A stretch of 64,000 nt of DNA from Treponema sp. (GTDB lineage: Bacteria; Spirochaetota; Spirochaetia; Treponematales; Treponemataceae). How positions within the stretch are numbered: the stretch's first letter is position 1; every line of letters starts with the position of its first letter. The DNA is taken from contig JAEEYO010000049.1 of NCBI GenBank assembly GCA_016288205.1, forward strand, positions 62,001 through 126,000. Reading direction: 5' to 3'. A model generated the notes under the pieces. It was not told the origin of the DNA, ran no database searches, and was given only the letters and a program-made list of their open reading frames with translations. The translations under genes were made by a program, and so were the position numbers. Shown here one piece after another: positions 35,002-43,957 of this stretch.

Positions 35002-36270
35002 TTAGATTGATGATGAATTCTGGGATGTGCCTTCCGTTTCGAGCTTTATTTCCAGTTCCAAATATTTTCTGTTTCTGTAGACTTGCACTTTTACTGTGTC
35101 GCCGGGAACCTTGTCCTCAAGAGCCGAATAATAATCTGCGAGCGTTGCAACGGGAAGTCCGTCAATTGCGGTGATGATGTCGCCGCCCAAATAGATTGTG
35201 TTTCTTCCGTACTGTACCGGTGTGTTTCCTCCACGGATTCCTGCGGCCTCGGCAAGTGAGCCCTTTCTGACTTTGCTTACAATCATTCCGTTCTTGATTC
35301 CGTAACCCGCGTAATTTGCGATTCGGCTTGTGTTCTGCACGAGTGAGAGCATCATTACGCCACGGTTCACCTTTCCGTAGTTGATTAAGTCACCCACGAC
35401 CCTGCGCGCTGTTGAGACCGGAACCGCGAATCCTACGCCGCTGGATGTTCCGCTTGATGAGTAGATGATGGTGTTGATTCCGATCATGCGTCCCTGGCTG
35501 TCAAGAAGGGGTCCTCCCGAGTTGCCCGGATTGATTGCCGCGTCGGTCTGAATCATGTTGCGGATGATTACGTTCTCGCTTTCCTGAATCGGTCTTCCGA
35601 GTCCCGAGACAATTCCGGTTGTCATTGTGCGCTCAAGTGCGAAGGGATTTCCGATGGCTATGACTTTTTGTCCCACCTTGAGTGAGTCGCTGTCTCCGAA
35701 ACTGATTGTCTTGAGCTCGACCCCGGCCGGAGGCGTGAACTTGAGTACGGCGATGTCGCTTTCCACGTCCTTTCCGACGACGGTTCCCTCATAGCTGCTT
35801 CCGTCCGCGAGGGAGATTGTGATTACGCTGGCATTTTCAATCACATGCACGTTGGTGAGCACATAGCCCCTCTTGTCGATTATGGATCCTGAGCCAGAAC
35901 CGCTTGATGTGAGCACGGGCTCCCAGAACCAGTTGTATGCCATGGCTTGTGTCGTGATGTTGACTACCGCCTCGTTGCATTTTTCGTATACCGCTATGTT
36001 CTGCGCCTCGTCCTGAGTGTAGCCGCTCGAAGCAGATGCGACCTTGAGCACAGGTGTGTTTGTCTGCATTACGAACTCATCGCCCGCGACGGAGATTTCC
36101 TGAGCCTCGCTCTGTTCCTCTTCGGATATGGATTCCTGAGGAGTGTCGGCAAGTCTTTCGGTTCCCTGCGTATTTTTAAACGGGCTGCAGATTGCAACAG
36201 CAACGAGAGCCGCCAAAGTACCGGTTATTATAGAAGAAATTACAATGTGATGTTTAGAATAAAGTTTCAT
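35002..36270 (-). CDS. HtrA/DegP-like periplasmic serine protease
   Basis: A 422-residue trypsin-fold protease with an N-terminal membrane anchor (about 7-27). The catalytic triad is intact: His in LTNVHVIENA, Asp in ESDIAVLKF and Ser in NPGNSGGPLLD. One C-terminal PDZ domain (GGDIITAIDGLPVATLADYY) follows, as in DegS/HtrA forms of envelope quality control. An in-frame ATG at 36306 is inside the -35 region, so 36270 is the start. TTGACA, 17 bp, TATATT and 7 bp lead to it with no Shine-Dalgarno, so the message is likely leaderless. Confidence 0.93.
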   Translation of the reverse strand: MKLYSKHHIVISSIITGTLAALVAVAICSPFKNTQGTERLADTPQESISEEEQSEAQEISVAGDEFVMQTNTPVLKVASASSGYTQDEAQNIAVYEKCNEAVVNITTQAMAYNWFWEPVLTSSGSGSGSIIDKRGYVLTNVHVIENASVITISLADGSSYEGTVVGKDVESDIAVLKFTPPAGVELKTISFGDSDSLKVGQKVIAIGNPFALERTMTTGIVSGLGRPIQESENVIIRNMIQTDAAINPGNSGGPLLDSQGRMIGINTIIYSSSGTSSGVGFAVPVSTARRVVGDLINYGKVNRGVMMLSLVQNTSRIANYAGYGIKNGMIVSKVRKGSLAEAAGIRGGNTPVQYGRNTIYLGGDIITAIDGLPVATLADYYSALEDKVPGDTVKVQVYRNRKYLELEIKLETEGTSQNSSSI

Positions 36271-36306
36271 ACTATATAATATAACGAGAAAATCACTTTG
36301 TGTCAA
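36271..36306 (-). promoter_or_regulatory. Leaderless-type promoter of htrA-like gene
   Basis: The -35 box TTGACA is at 36306-36301 and the -10 box TATATT at 36283-36278, with a 17-bp spacer. The ATG begins 7 bp after the -10 box. Confidence 0.7.
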
Positions 36307-36331
36307 ATAGGAACGGACTTCTCGTCACAAA

Positions 36332-37597
36332 TCATCTTCCCAGTTCCGTTTCTACCCACCCTTTGAAATCTTCGATGGCATCTTCCTTTGATTTTCCGTC
36401 GTAGACATATTCGTAAACGGCTTCGTTGAAAAGGGCTTCAATCAGCATGTCCGTCCCCTGAGTCAGGCTGCCGTTTACCTTTTTCGCGTACTCACAGAAT
36501 TCCTTGTAGTGGTTTTGTCCTCCGAGATAAGGCTCCACGTATAAATCCTGTACGGTTTTCTGGACACTGACGTTGCTTATGTTGTCCCCTGATGTTATGG
36601 CCAGGGCTTTGAGAAATGCATCGTCGGTGGTCAGATATTTTATCATCTCCTTGGCAAGCTCCGGGTTTTTAGTTCCCTTGTATGCGGCAATCCATGTTCC
36701 TCCCCATCTCCACGCTGAGGGTCCCTGACACATCGCCCAGTCTCCGCTTGTTTCCGGTGCGTTTGTTTTCAGGACATAGTGGAGTCCCCATGTCGGGAGA
36801 AAATAACAGAATATCTCAATTGGATTGTTCCTGTCGTCAATCAGCATGTCGTTCATTCCCGCAAACCATTCTTCCGACCACTGGCCGAGCCCGCGCAAGG
36901 AAAGTCCCTCATCCTCAAAAATATTGTACATTTCCATGTATTTTTCCATGGCAGGATCAATCACGAGTTTGTCATTTACTACCCACGGCTTTTTGCGGAT
37001 TCCCTTGAACGGATGGAAGAGATCTTGTGCGGTTGAGAGAGTGCGGCATCTGCCACCGGATTTCTTTTTGAGCAGACGGGCGGTCTCAAGCATCTTGTTC
37101 ATGTTGGAAAAGTATTTCTGCACTTTCTTCGGATCGTCCGTTCCCAGATATTTTTTCGCAAGGCTTCTTCTGTAGAACATGGCACCCGGGGCGACCTGCC
37201 ATGACATAGCATAGACATGACCTTTGTAGCTTCCGACCTGTACGGGATATTTCTCAATCTTTCCCTTAACCTCATTGTAGAGATCGTCAAGGGGAAGCAG
37301 CTGATCCGACTCGACGTATTTTCGGACGAAAGCATCTTCAAGAGCGATTACATCGGGGCAGTTTTTTCCTGACAGAAGCACTTTGTCAAGCTTGTCGGGA
37401 AACTGGTCTGTGGGTGTCATTGAGTATTCGATCTCAACATCCGGGTGTGTCGCTTTGTAGCCCCAAGCCTTTGTTTCAAGGAATCCCTCAATCTCGTCGG
37501 TGAATGACCAGACGCTGAGTTTTTTTTCATCCGGCTTTGCGCTCAATGCCCCCATGAAACATGCGAGCACCGTAAGAAATGCGATTGTCTTTTTCAT
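36332..37597 (-). CDS. Sugar-type ABC solute-binding protein, paralogue 1
   Basis: A 421-residue family 1 solute-binding protein (MalE/UgpB type). It has a signal peptide ending near LSA-KP (about residue 20), then the mature start KKLSVWSFTDEIEG. The family core includes PDVIALEDAFVRKYVES, PGAMFYRRSLAKKYLGTDD and SGDWAMCQGPSAWRWGGTW. It should bind a sugar or sugar chain in the periplasm. ATG 37597 is preferred because AGGAG then has 6-nt spacing. It begins only 9 bp after the stop of paralogue 2, so both are one transcript. No permease or ATPase gene is near. Confidence 0.9.
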   Translation of the reverse strand: MKKTIAFLTVLACFMGALSAKPDEKKLSVWSFTDEIEGFLETKAWGYKATHPDVEIEYSMTPTDQFPDKLDKVLLSGKNCPDVIALEDAFVRKYVESDQLLPLDDLYNEVKGKIEKYPVQVGSYKGHVYAMSWQVAPGAMFYRRSLAKKYLGTDDPKKVQKYFSNMNKMLETARLLKKKSGGRCRTLSTAQDLFHPFKGIRKKPWVVNDKLVIDPAMEKYMEMYNIFEDEGLSLRGLGQWSEEWFAGMNDMLIDDRNNPIEIFCYFLPTWGLHYVLKTNAPETSGDWAMCQGPSAWRWGGTWIAAYKGTKNPELAKEMIKYLTTDDAFLKALAITSGDNISNVSVQKTVQDLYVEPYLGGQNHYKEFCEYAKKVNGSLTQGTDMLIEALFNEAVYEYVYDGKSKEDAIEDFKGWVETELGR

Positions 37598-37606
37598 TTT
37601 CATCTC

Positions 37607-39301
37607 CTAAAATCCCATTATGAACGAAACTTGATCCTTAAAATCTCTGATTGCTTCCTGCTTTGTTTTTTCTGCGTATGTATATGAAACAACAGCTTCG
37701 TTCCAATAAGTTTCAATTTCCGTGTCGGTCGCTTGGTCAAGGGAACCGTTCACTTTTTTTGCATACTCGCAAAATTTCTTGTAGTGATTTTGTCCTGCAA
37801 GGAATGGCTCTGAGAAAGTGTTTTTAATTCTGTTCTGAACCTTGATGTTGCTTACCACATCTCCAGTTTCCTTGACCACTGATTCAAGAAATTCGTCGTC
37901 AGTGGTGAGGTATCGGATTAATTCTTTGGCTGCCTTCGGGTTCTTTGTTCCCGCGTTTGCCGCAATCCATGTTCCTCCACATTTCCATGCGGAAGGTCCC
38001 TGACACATAGCCCAGTCACCTGATGTTTCGGGTGCGTTTGGCTTGATGACATAGTGCAGCCCCCATGTGGGAAGAAAATAGCAGAAGACTTCAAGTCTTT
38101 TCCCGCTTTCATCCTTTAAAGTTCCGTTCATCCCCGCGAACCAAGCTTCAAACCATTGGCCGACACCTCTTACGGAAAGTTCCTCGTCCCAAAAAATCCT
38201 GCACATGTCCATGTATTTTTCCATGGCGGGGTCTATCGTCAGTCTGTCGTTTACAACCCACGGCTTTTTGCGAGCTCCCTTGAAAGGAAGAAATAAATCT
38301 CCTGTTGTGGAGACAATTCTGCATTTCCCGTCCGAGAGTTCTTTCAGCTCACGGGCCGTCGCAAGGAAAGTGTCGAAATTCCTGAGCTTTTTCTGCACAA
38401 ACTCAGGATCGTCTGTTCCGAAATATTTTTTCGCAAGGCTTCTTCTGTAGAACAATGCGCCGGGAGTCACCAGCCAGGACATTGCATAGACATGGTCGTT
38501 GGAGGAAGCAATCTGAATGGGATATTTTTCCATTTTGTCCTTTACTTCCTCGTACAAATCGTCGAGCGGGAGGAGAAGGCCAGACTCAACATATTTACGG
38601 ATAAAAGAGTCTTCAAGACTGAACACATCGGGGCAGTCACGTCCGCTTGCAAGCCGTGGGTCGAGTTTGCTTGGAAACATGTCGGTTGGTATGAATGTGT
38701 ATTCAATCTCCATATCCGGGTGAGTGGCCCTGTAACCGTAACCTTGTTTGTTAAGAAATTCCTGAATCTCGTCGGTGAATGACCAGACCTTAAGTTGTTT
38801 GGCGGAAGATGTGTCGCTTTCCCAGCTTTCTGCCTCACTTGAGACGAGCTTATGATATTCGGCGTAAAGGGACTGCGATATGTACAGGGATTCTTTTACG
38901 AATCCAAACTCGTCCGTCATCGAGTGTTCTTCTTCTAAAATTGTAATGGGCGCGAGAGACTTGAGTTTTTCCACAATCTGCGCATAAATGTTTTTCTTTT
39001 CGTATTCCTGCAGAGTGGAAGCTTTTTTCATAAGGATTTTGCACTCAAACGTGGCTTTTTTCAGCTTGTCGTATTCGGATATGTCGCAGCCCGCCATGTT
39101 AAGCTCGTATCTGGACTCATCAAAAAAGACGGCGATGCACATGAAATCATTGCTGCCAATGCCAAGCGAGATTCTTTTTCCGTCAAGAGAGGTGTCGAAC
39201 ACTTCCTGAATCTCATCTGTCCAAACCTCAGCAAAAGCTGACGAAACGGAAAGTGTGAGCATCAAACACAGTGTGGAAATAAGTTTTTTAAGACTGTGCA
39301 T
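37607..39301 (-). CDS. Sugar-type ABC solute-binding protein with N-terminal extension, paralogue 2
   Basis: A 564-residue exported protein. After the signal peptide (cleavage near AFA, about residue 24) comes an extra region of about 140 residues (WTDEIQEVFDTSLDGKRISL, ending in ESLYISQSLYAEYHKL) that I cannot match to a family. From about residue 168 it is a normal solute-binding protein (KQLKVWSFTDEIQEFL). GGAGG precedes ATG 39301. Its promoter, TTGACA-17-TACTAT (39363-39335), nearly copies that of paralogue 3. The extension is shared only with paralogue 3, which points to duplication of the fused form. Confidence 0.87.
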   Translation of the reverse strand: MHSLKKLISTLCLMLTLSVSSAFAEVWTDEIQEVFDTSLDGKRISLGIGSNDFMCIAVFFDESRYELNMAGCDISEYDKLKKATFECKILMKKASTLQEYEKKNIYAQIVEKLKSLAPITILEEEHSMTDEFGFVKESLYISQSLYAEYHKLVSSEAESWESDTSSAKQLKVWSFTDEIQEFLNKQGYGYRATHPDMEIEYTFIPTDMFPSKLDPRLASGRDCPDVFSLEDSFIRKYVESGLLLPLDDLYEEVKDKMEKYPIQIASSNDHVYAMSWLVTPGALFYRRSLAKKYFGTDDPEFVQKKLRNFDTFLATARELKELSDGKCRIVSTTGDLFLPFKGARKKPWVVNDRLTIDPAMEKYMDMCRIFWDEELSVRGVGQWFEAWFAGMNGTLKDESGKRLEVFCYFLPTWGLHYVIKPNAPETSGDWAMCQGPSAWKCGGTWIAANAGTKNPKAAKELIRYLTTDDEFLESVVKETGDVVSNIKVQNRIKNTFSEPFLAGQNHYKKFCEYAKKVNGSLDQATDTEIETYWNEAVVSYTYAEKTKQEAIRDFKDQVSFIMGF

Positions 39302-39334
39302 TTTTTCCTCCTTGGTGAAACCGTCTCCCATATT

Positions 39335-39363
39335 ATAGTATCAGTTCTACGGGGAGTTGTCAA
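39335..39363 (-). promoter_or_regulatory. Promoter of paralogue 2
   Basis: TTGACA at 39363-39358 and TACTAT at 39340-39335, spacer 17 bp, matching position for position the promoter of paralogue 3 at 41563-41535 (shared AACTGATACTAT). Confidence 0.6.
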
Positions 39364-39380
39364 ATATGGCGGTTAGGGGA

Positions 39381-39578
39381 TCAGTCCTTTTTTACTCCTA
39401 ATTTCTCAATCTTTTCTTTGATCTCAAGAACCTGGTCAAGAGAAAGACCCACGCATTTTGCAACTATCTCAGGAGTAACTGATTCATGCAAAAGATTTGT
39501 GGTCGCATCCAACGCCTTTTTTCTCTCACCTTCCTCACGTCCATCTGCCTTTCCGTCTTCATAGCCCTCCTCACATAG
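39381..39578 (-). pseudogene. C-terminal relic of an Rpn/PD-(D/E)XK transposase-like nuclease
   Basis: An open frame of about 65 codons with no start codon and an in-frame stop just upstream. It reads EGYEDGKADGREEGERKKA, then LLHESVTPEIVAKCVGLSLDQVLEIKEKIEKL, which is the standard end of Rpn-family recombination-promoting nucleases. The catalytic part is missing. It lies between the duplicated paralogues 2 and 3 and may mark the event that rearranged them. Confidence 0.65.
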
Positions 39579-39700
39579 TTATATTCCACGAATCTTCACT
39601 ACGGTAATCAAAATGTGGAAAAATTTTCTTTTATTCGTGCAGAATAGATGTTTTTGAGTTTTTTTGTTGACGAAAAATAAAATGGAATGTAGCGGCAAAA

Positions 39701-39735
39701 AAAAGGCACCCCGAAAAAATCAGGATGCCTTTGAT
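39701..39735 (-). terminator. Terminator of paralogue 3
   Basis: On the reverse strand GGCATCC and GGGGTGCC form a stem followed by eight T residues. The 35-nt sequence is identical at 41571-41605 after paralogue 4. Confidence 0.75.
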
Positions 39736-39751
39736 TTAAAAAACTATGATT

Positions 39752-41479
39752 TTAAAGACCCATTGTATTTGCAACTTGTTCCTTGAAATCCTTGATTGCT
39801 TGACGCTTTGTTTTTTCGCCATACATATATTCATTAACAGTTTCGGTCCACAAAGCTTCAATCTGCTGGTCGGTCGACTGCTCAAGGGTGCCTTTTATTT
39901 TCTTTGTGTATTTGCAGAATTCCGCGTAGTGATTTTGTCCCGAAAGATAGGGCTCCGAGAAAGAATCCTTTATTTTGTCCTGGACATTGATGTTGGTCAC
40001 TATGTCTCCCGTTTCTTTGGCCATCTCCTTCTGGAATCCGTCGTCAGTGGTGAGGTAGCGGATCAGCTCCTTTGCGGCCTCGGGATTTTTTGTTCCCTTG
40101 TACGCGGCAATCCATGTTCCTCCCCATCTCCACGCGGAAGGTCCCTGACACATTGCCCAGTCACCTGATGTTCCGGGAGCGTTTGGCTTAAGAATATAGT
40201 GAAGCCCCCATGTCGGAAGGAAGTAGCAGAAGATTTCTACAGGTGTCTCAATGTAATAATCGCTGTAATAGTCGTAGGCATAATCATCGTTCAGTTCTCC
40301 CCTCATCCCCGCGAACCATTTTTCTGACCATTGTGCTACATCGGAAGCCACAAGTTCCTCTTCCGTAAAAATCCTGCACATGTCCATGTATTTTTCCATC
40401 GCTGAGTCAATCACAAGTCTGTCATCCACGACCCACGGTTTTTCGCGCGTCCCCTTGAATGGATGAAAAAGATCCCCGGTCGAGGAAACAATCCTGCATT
40501 TTCCGCCGGAGAGTTTTTTCAGTTCACGGGCCGTCGCAAGGAAGGTGTCGAAATCCTTGAGTTTTTTCTGCACAACCTTCGGATCGTCTGTCCCGAAATA
40601 TTTTTTCGCAAGGCTCCTTCTGTAAAAGAGCGCGCCTGGAGAAACATTCCATGACATTGCGTAGACATGACCGTCATAGCTTCCGATTTCCACAGGATAT
40701 GTGTTCACTTTGTCCTTCACTTCCTCGTACAAATCATCGAGCGGGAGAAGCTGGCCGGATTCAATATACTTTCGGACGAAATAATCCTCAAGGGCAAAAA
40801 CATCGGGACAGTCCTTTCCGCTTGCAAGTCGTGGGTCGAGCGCGCTTGGAAACTGGTCAGTCGGTATGTATGTGTATTCAATATCCATATCTGGATGAGT
40901 TGCTTTGTAGCCGTAACCTTCCTTGTTAAGAAATCCCTCAATTTCATCGGTGAATGACCAGACAGTAAGTTTTTTGTCGGAAGATGAGAGATCGCTTTTC
41001 CAGCTTTCTGCCTCACTCAAAGCGAGCTGCTGATATTCATCGTAAAGGCTCTGCGATATGTATAGGCTTTCTTTAACAAATCCAAACTCATCAGTCATCT
41101 CATATTCCTCTGCTGAAATCGTAACTGGTGCTAGGGATTTGAGTTTTTCCATGATCTGTGAGTAAATGTTTTTCTTCTCATATTCCTGTAGCGTGGAAAC
41201 TTCTTTCATAAGAAGCTTACATTCAAAGACTACTTTTTTCAGCTTGGCGTATTCAGATATGCTACAGGCCACCGTATTCAGCTCATATCTGGATTCATCA
41301 AAAAAGACTGCCGCGCACATGTCTTCATCGCTGTCAATTCCGAGCATGATTCTCTCTCCGCTCAGATTGACATCGAATATCATTTGAGCGTCATCCGTCC
41401 AAAACTCAGCAAAAGCCGATGCAACGGAAATGGTTAAAATCAAACATACTGCGGAAATAATTTTTTTCAATCCACGCAT
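39752..41479 (-). CDS. Sugar-type ABC solute-binding protein with N-terminal extension, paralogue 3
   Basis: A 575-residue close relative of paralogue 2 with the same order: signal peptide (cleaved near AFA), a 140-residue extension (FWTDDAQMIFDVNLSGERI to ESLYISQSLYDEYQQL) and a family 1 binding domain from about residue 168 (KKLTVWSFTDEIEGFL). An insertion of Tyr/Asp (DDYAYDYYSDYYIE) lies in the middle of the binding domain, in a surface loop absent from the others. The start is uncertain by a few codons; GGAGG favours ATG 41479. It has its own promoter (41563-41535) and terminator. Confidence 0.87.
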   Translation of the reverse strand: MRGLKKIISAVCLILTISVASAFAEFWTDDAQMIFDVNLSGERIMLGIDSDEDMCAAVFFDESRYELNTVACSISEYAKLKKVVFECKLLMKEVSTLQEYEKKNIYSQIMEKLKSLAPVTISAEEYEMTDEFGFVKESLYISQSLYDEYQQLALSEAESWKSDLSSSDKKLTVWSFTDEIEGFLNKEGYGYKATHPDMDIEYTYIPTDQFPSALDPRLASGKDCPDVFALEDYFVRKYIESGQLLPLDDLYEEVKDKVNTYPVEIGSYDGHVYAMSWNVSPGALFYRRSLAKKYFGTDDPKVVQKKLKDFDTFLATARELKKLSGGKCRIVSSTGDLFHPFKGTREKPWVVDDRLVIDSAMEKYMDMCRIFTEEELVASDVAQWSEKWFAGMRGELNDDYAYDYYSDYYIETPVEIFCYFLPTWGLHYILKPNAPGTSGDWAMCQGPSAWRWGGTWIAAYKGTKNPEAAKELIRYLTTDDGFQKEMAKETGDIVTNINVQDKIKDSFSEPYLSGQNHYAEFCKYTKKIKGTLEQSTDQQIEALWTETVNEYMYGEKTKRQAIKDFKEQVANTMGL

Positions 41480-41534
41480 TTTCATGTCCTCCATATAATA
41501 GTAGAAAAGAACTTATCTCTCCATCGCTATAAAT

Positions 41535-41563
41535 ATAGTATCAGTTTGGAGGAGAACTGTCAA
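41535..41563 (-). promoter_or_regulatory. Promoter of paralogue 3
   Basis: TTGACA at 41563-41558 and TACTAT at 41540-41535 with a 17-bp spacer, near-duplicate of the paralogue 2 promoter. Confidence 0.6.
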
Positions 41564-41570
41564 ACTATAA

Positions 41571-41605
41571 AAAAGGCACCCCGAAAAAATCAGGATGCCT
41601 TTGAT
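41571..41605 (-). terminator. Terminator of paralogue 4, duplicate of 39701-39735
   Basis: The same 35-nt stem-loop plus T-run as at 39701-39735, placed about 40 bp after the paralogue 4 stop. Confidence 0.75.
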
Positions 41606-41645
41606 GAAATTTAGTTAAACCGAAAACGACTAAAGAAATGTTTCC

Positions 41646-42920
41646 TTAGAGTCCCAATGTTTCAGTGGCTTTGTCTTTGAAATCCTTGATGGCGTCTTTC
41701 TTTGCCTTTCCTTCATTGATGTATTTCCAGACTTCTTCGCTAAAGAGTGCCTCAACAACCTGATCAGTTCCCTGAACCAAGTTGCCGTTTACGTTCTTTG
41801 CCATGTCGCAGAATTCCTTGTAGTGATTCTGTCCCTTAAGATAGGCTTCCTTGTACTTGCCCTTGACTTTTGCCTGAACCTTGAGGCTTGAAACCACGTC
41901 TCCAGTCTTTCCAGCATAAGAAGTGAGGAAGTCCGGGTCAGAGACGAAATACTTTACCATTTCCTTTGCAGCGGCAGGATTCTTTGTTCCCTTGTATACA
42001 CCGATCCAAGTTCCACCCCAGCTGTATGCTGCAGGTCCCTGAATCATTGCCCAGTCTCCGCTTGTCTCAGGTGCGTTGGTCTTGAGAACGAAGTTGATTC
42101 CCCAAGTCGGGAGGAATGTACAGAACACTTCCTTGTCCTCGCCATCCTCATTCTGCAGGGTTCCCTTCATACCGGCAAACCATTCCTGTGACCACTGGCC
42201 GTGATTGCCGCACATCTCCTGCTCATGCAGAATCTTGCATACTTCCATGTACTTGCTCATGGCGGGGTCTACAACAACCTGTCCGTCTGCTACCCAAGGC
42301 TGAGTTCTTGATCCCTTGTAAACATTGAAGAGATCGTCGCTTGTGGAAACGATGTAGCATTTGCCGAAAGATTTCTCCTTGATCAGTTTTGCAGTCTCAA
42401 GGAATTTGTCCGGATCGCTGAAGAAGCTCTGTACCTTCTTGGGATCATCTGTTCCGAGGTACTTCTTTGCGAGGCTTCTGCGGTAGAACATTGCGCCGGG
42501 GCATACCTGCCATGAGAGCGCGTAGACATGTCCGTTGGCTGAACCGATTTTTACCGGATACTCAGCGAGATCCTTTTTGATTTCCGCATAGACATCATCC
42601 AGGGGGAGAAGATCTCCAGACTCAACATACTTGCGGACAAAAGCGACTTCCAGAGCGATTACATCAGGGCACTCTTCTGCTCCTGCAATTGCCGCATCAA
42701 GTCTTGTCGGGAAATCCGCTGTCTGAGTGATGGATGTTTCAACCTGAACATTCGGATGTGTGGGCTTGAAAGAGTCGTTCACCATTCCTTCAAGTTCGTC
42801 CGTAAAGGTCCAGACGGAAAGTTTTCCTGACACTGGTGATGTAGCCTTTGGTTTAGCGCTCAAAACACCCATTGTACATGTAAGTGCAACTATAGAAGCG
42901 ATTATTTTGGTCTTTTTCAT
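41646..42920 (-). CDS. Sugar-type ABC solute-binding protein, paralogue 4
   Basis: A 424-residue family 1 solute-binding protein without the extension, first of the reverse-strand series. The signal peptide ends near LSA (residue 22); mature sequence starts KPKATSPVSGKLSVWTFTDELEG. The motifs VIALEVAFVRKYVES, PGAMFYRRSLAKKYLGTDD and SGDWAMIQGPAAYSWGGTW match the other copies. Its codon use is smoother and its ribosome-binding site (TAGGAGG) stronger than in the others, so it may be the most highly expressed member. Ligand unknown. Confidence 0.9.
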   Translation of the reverse strand: MKKTKIIASIVALTCTMGVLSAKPKATSPVSGKLSVWTFTDELEGMVNDSFKPTHPNVQVETSITQTADFPTRLDAAIAGAEECPDVIALEVAFVRKYVESGDLLPLDDVYAEIKKDLAEYPVKIGSANGHVYALSWQVCPGAMFYRRSLAKKYLGTDDPKKVQSFFSDPDKFLETAKLIKEKSFGKCYIVSTSDDLFNVYKGSRTQPWVADGQVVVDPAMSKYMEVCKILHEQEMCGNHGQWSQEWFAGMKGTLQNEDGEDKEVFCTFLPTWGINFVLKTNAPETSGDWAMIQGPAAYSWGGTWIGVYKGTKNPAAAKEMVKYFVSDPDFLTSYAGKTGDVVSSLKVQAKVKGKYKEAYLKGQNHYKEFCDMAKNVNGNLVQGTDQVVEALFSEEVWKYINEGKAKKDAIKDFKDKATETLGL

Positions 42921-43138
42921 TTAAGGCCTCCTAAAAAATATTTAAACTGTCCGTAAATAGGGTACAGTTTATTTTTATCTATAAGTTTAACCTTCTTTTC
43001 CCGTTTCAGTTATATAATTTTTTGTTATATTTGTTTAAAAAGTTAAAGTTTTTCGCTATAGTTTTTGATTATACCGTATAAAAAATGAGTGTATCTTTGT
43101 ATGGTGTTCTTGGCAATTTTACTCTCAACTTTCCACTC
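42921..43138. other. AT-rich gap upstream of paralogue 4
   Basis: About 200 bp with no gene. It should hold the promoter of paralogue 4 on the reverse strand, but no box pair stands out clearly. The last 20 bp are part of heptad repeat locus E. Confidence 0.4.
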
Positions 43139-43176
43139 TCAACTCTCAACTTTCAACTTTCCACTCTCAACTTCCA
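43120..43176 (-). repeat. Heptad repeat locus E
   Basis: Eight 7-nt units, the longest clean array in the window. On the reverse strand it encodes the last twelve residues of FolE2 (MEVESGKLKVES) and the stop codon, then continues past it. Confidence 0.85.
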
Positions 43177-43957
43177 TGTCTTCCGAGCTCGTGTATGCGT
43201 AGGCGTTGTGATTGTGAATGCTCTCGTAATTCTCGCACTCCACGCTGAACCATGAGAAGGGTTTTTCCGCTTTGTCGAAGGACTTGAGCTTTAGGCAGAC
43301 TTCCCGGACCACATCCTCCACAAAACGCGGATTGTCCCATGCATGCTCGGTGACATATTTTTCATCGGGGCGTTTCAAGATGCTGTAGAGTGAGCAGGAC
43401 GCGCTTTCCTCAATCAGGCTGATTACGTCCTCAATCCAAAAGAGGCTCGTGTTCTGCAATTTGACGGTGACTTTCCCGCGCTGATTGTGGGCACCGTTTT
43501 CAGAGATTGCCTTGGAGCAGGGACACAGTGTTGTGACAGGTACCGAGACCGTGACAAAGAAACTCTGACTTTCCGCCGTCACTTCCCCCTCATAAGAGCA
43601 TGTGTATTCCATTATGCTTTCGGAACCGGAGACAGGGGCTTTCTTGCTCATAAAAAACGGAAATTCCATGGTGCCGAATGCTCTCTCTGCCTCAAGCGAC
43701 GTGCGTATGTCCTCGAGCATCTGGAGAAACTGCTTCATTCCCAAATCAGTGTAGTGGCGGTGGAAATTTTCTATGAAGCGGGACATGTGCGTTCCCTTGT
43801 AATCGTGGGGCAGGTTCACGAAAAGATTGACCGTCGCCGCCGTCTGCTGCTTCCCATGATTTTTGTCCAATACCTGCACGGGGTATCTCAGATTTTTGAC
43901 CCCGACTTTTCTGAGCGGCACTTCACGCGTGTCCGGTGTGTTCTGTATGTCAATCAT
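43139..43957 (-). CDS. folE2: GTP cyclohydrolase FolE2 (type IB)
   Basis: A 272-residue COG1469 enzyme making 7,8-dihydroneopterin triphosphate from GTP for folate and queuosine routes. The catalytic/metal cysteine lies in TTLCPCSKAIS, followed by HNQRGKV, both family signatures. The reading frame extends upstream, but family starts and GGAGA support ATG 43957. This ATG shares one base with the stop of a PIN-toxin gene (TAATG), so it is co-translated with it, an odd partnership. The tail from MEVESGK on is contributed by the heptad repeat. Confidence 0.92.
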   Translation of the reverse strand: MIDIQNTPDTREVPLRKVGVKNLRYPVQVLDKNHGKQQTAATVNLFVNLPHDYKGTHMSRFIENFHRHYTDLGMKQFLQMLEDIRTSLEAERAFGTMEFPFFMSKKAPVSGSESIMEYTCSYEGEVTAESQSFFVTVSVPVTTLCPCSKAISENGAHNQRGKVTVKLQNTSLFWIEDVISLIEESASCSLYSILKRPDEKYVTEHAWDNPRFVEDVVREVCLKLKSFDKAEKPFSWFSVECENYESIHNHNAYAYTSSEDMEVESGKLKVES

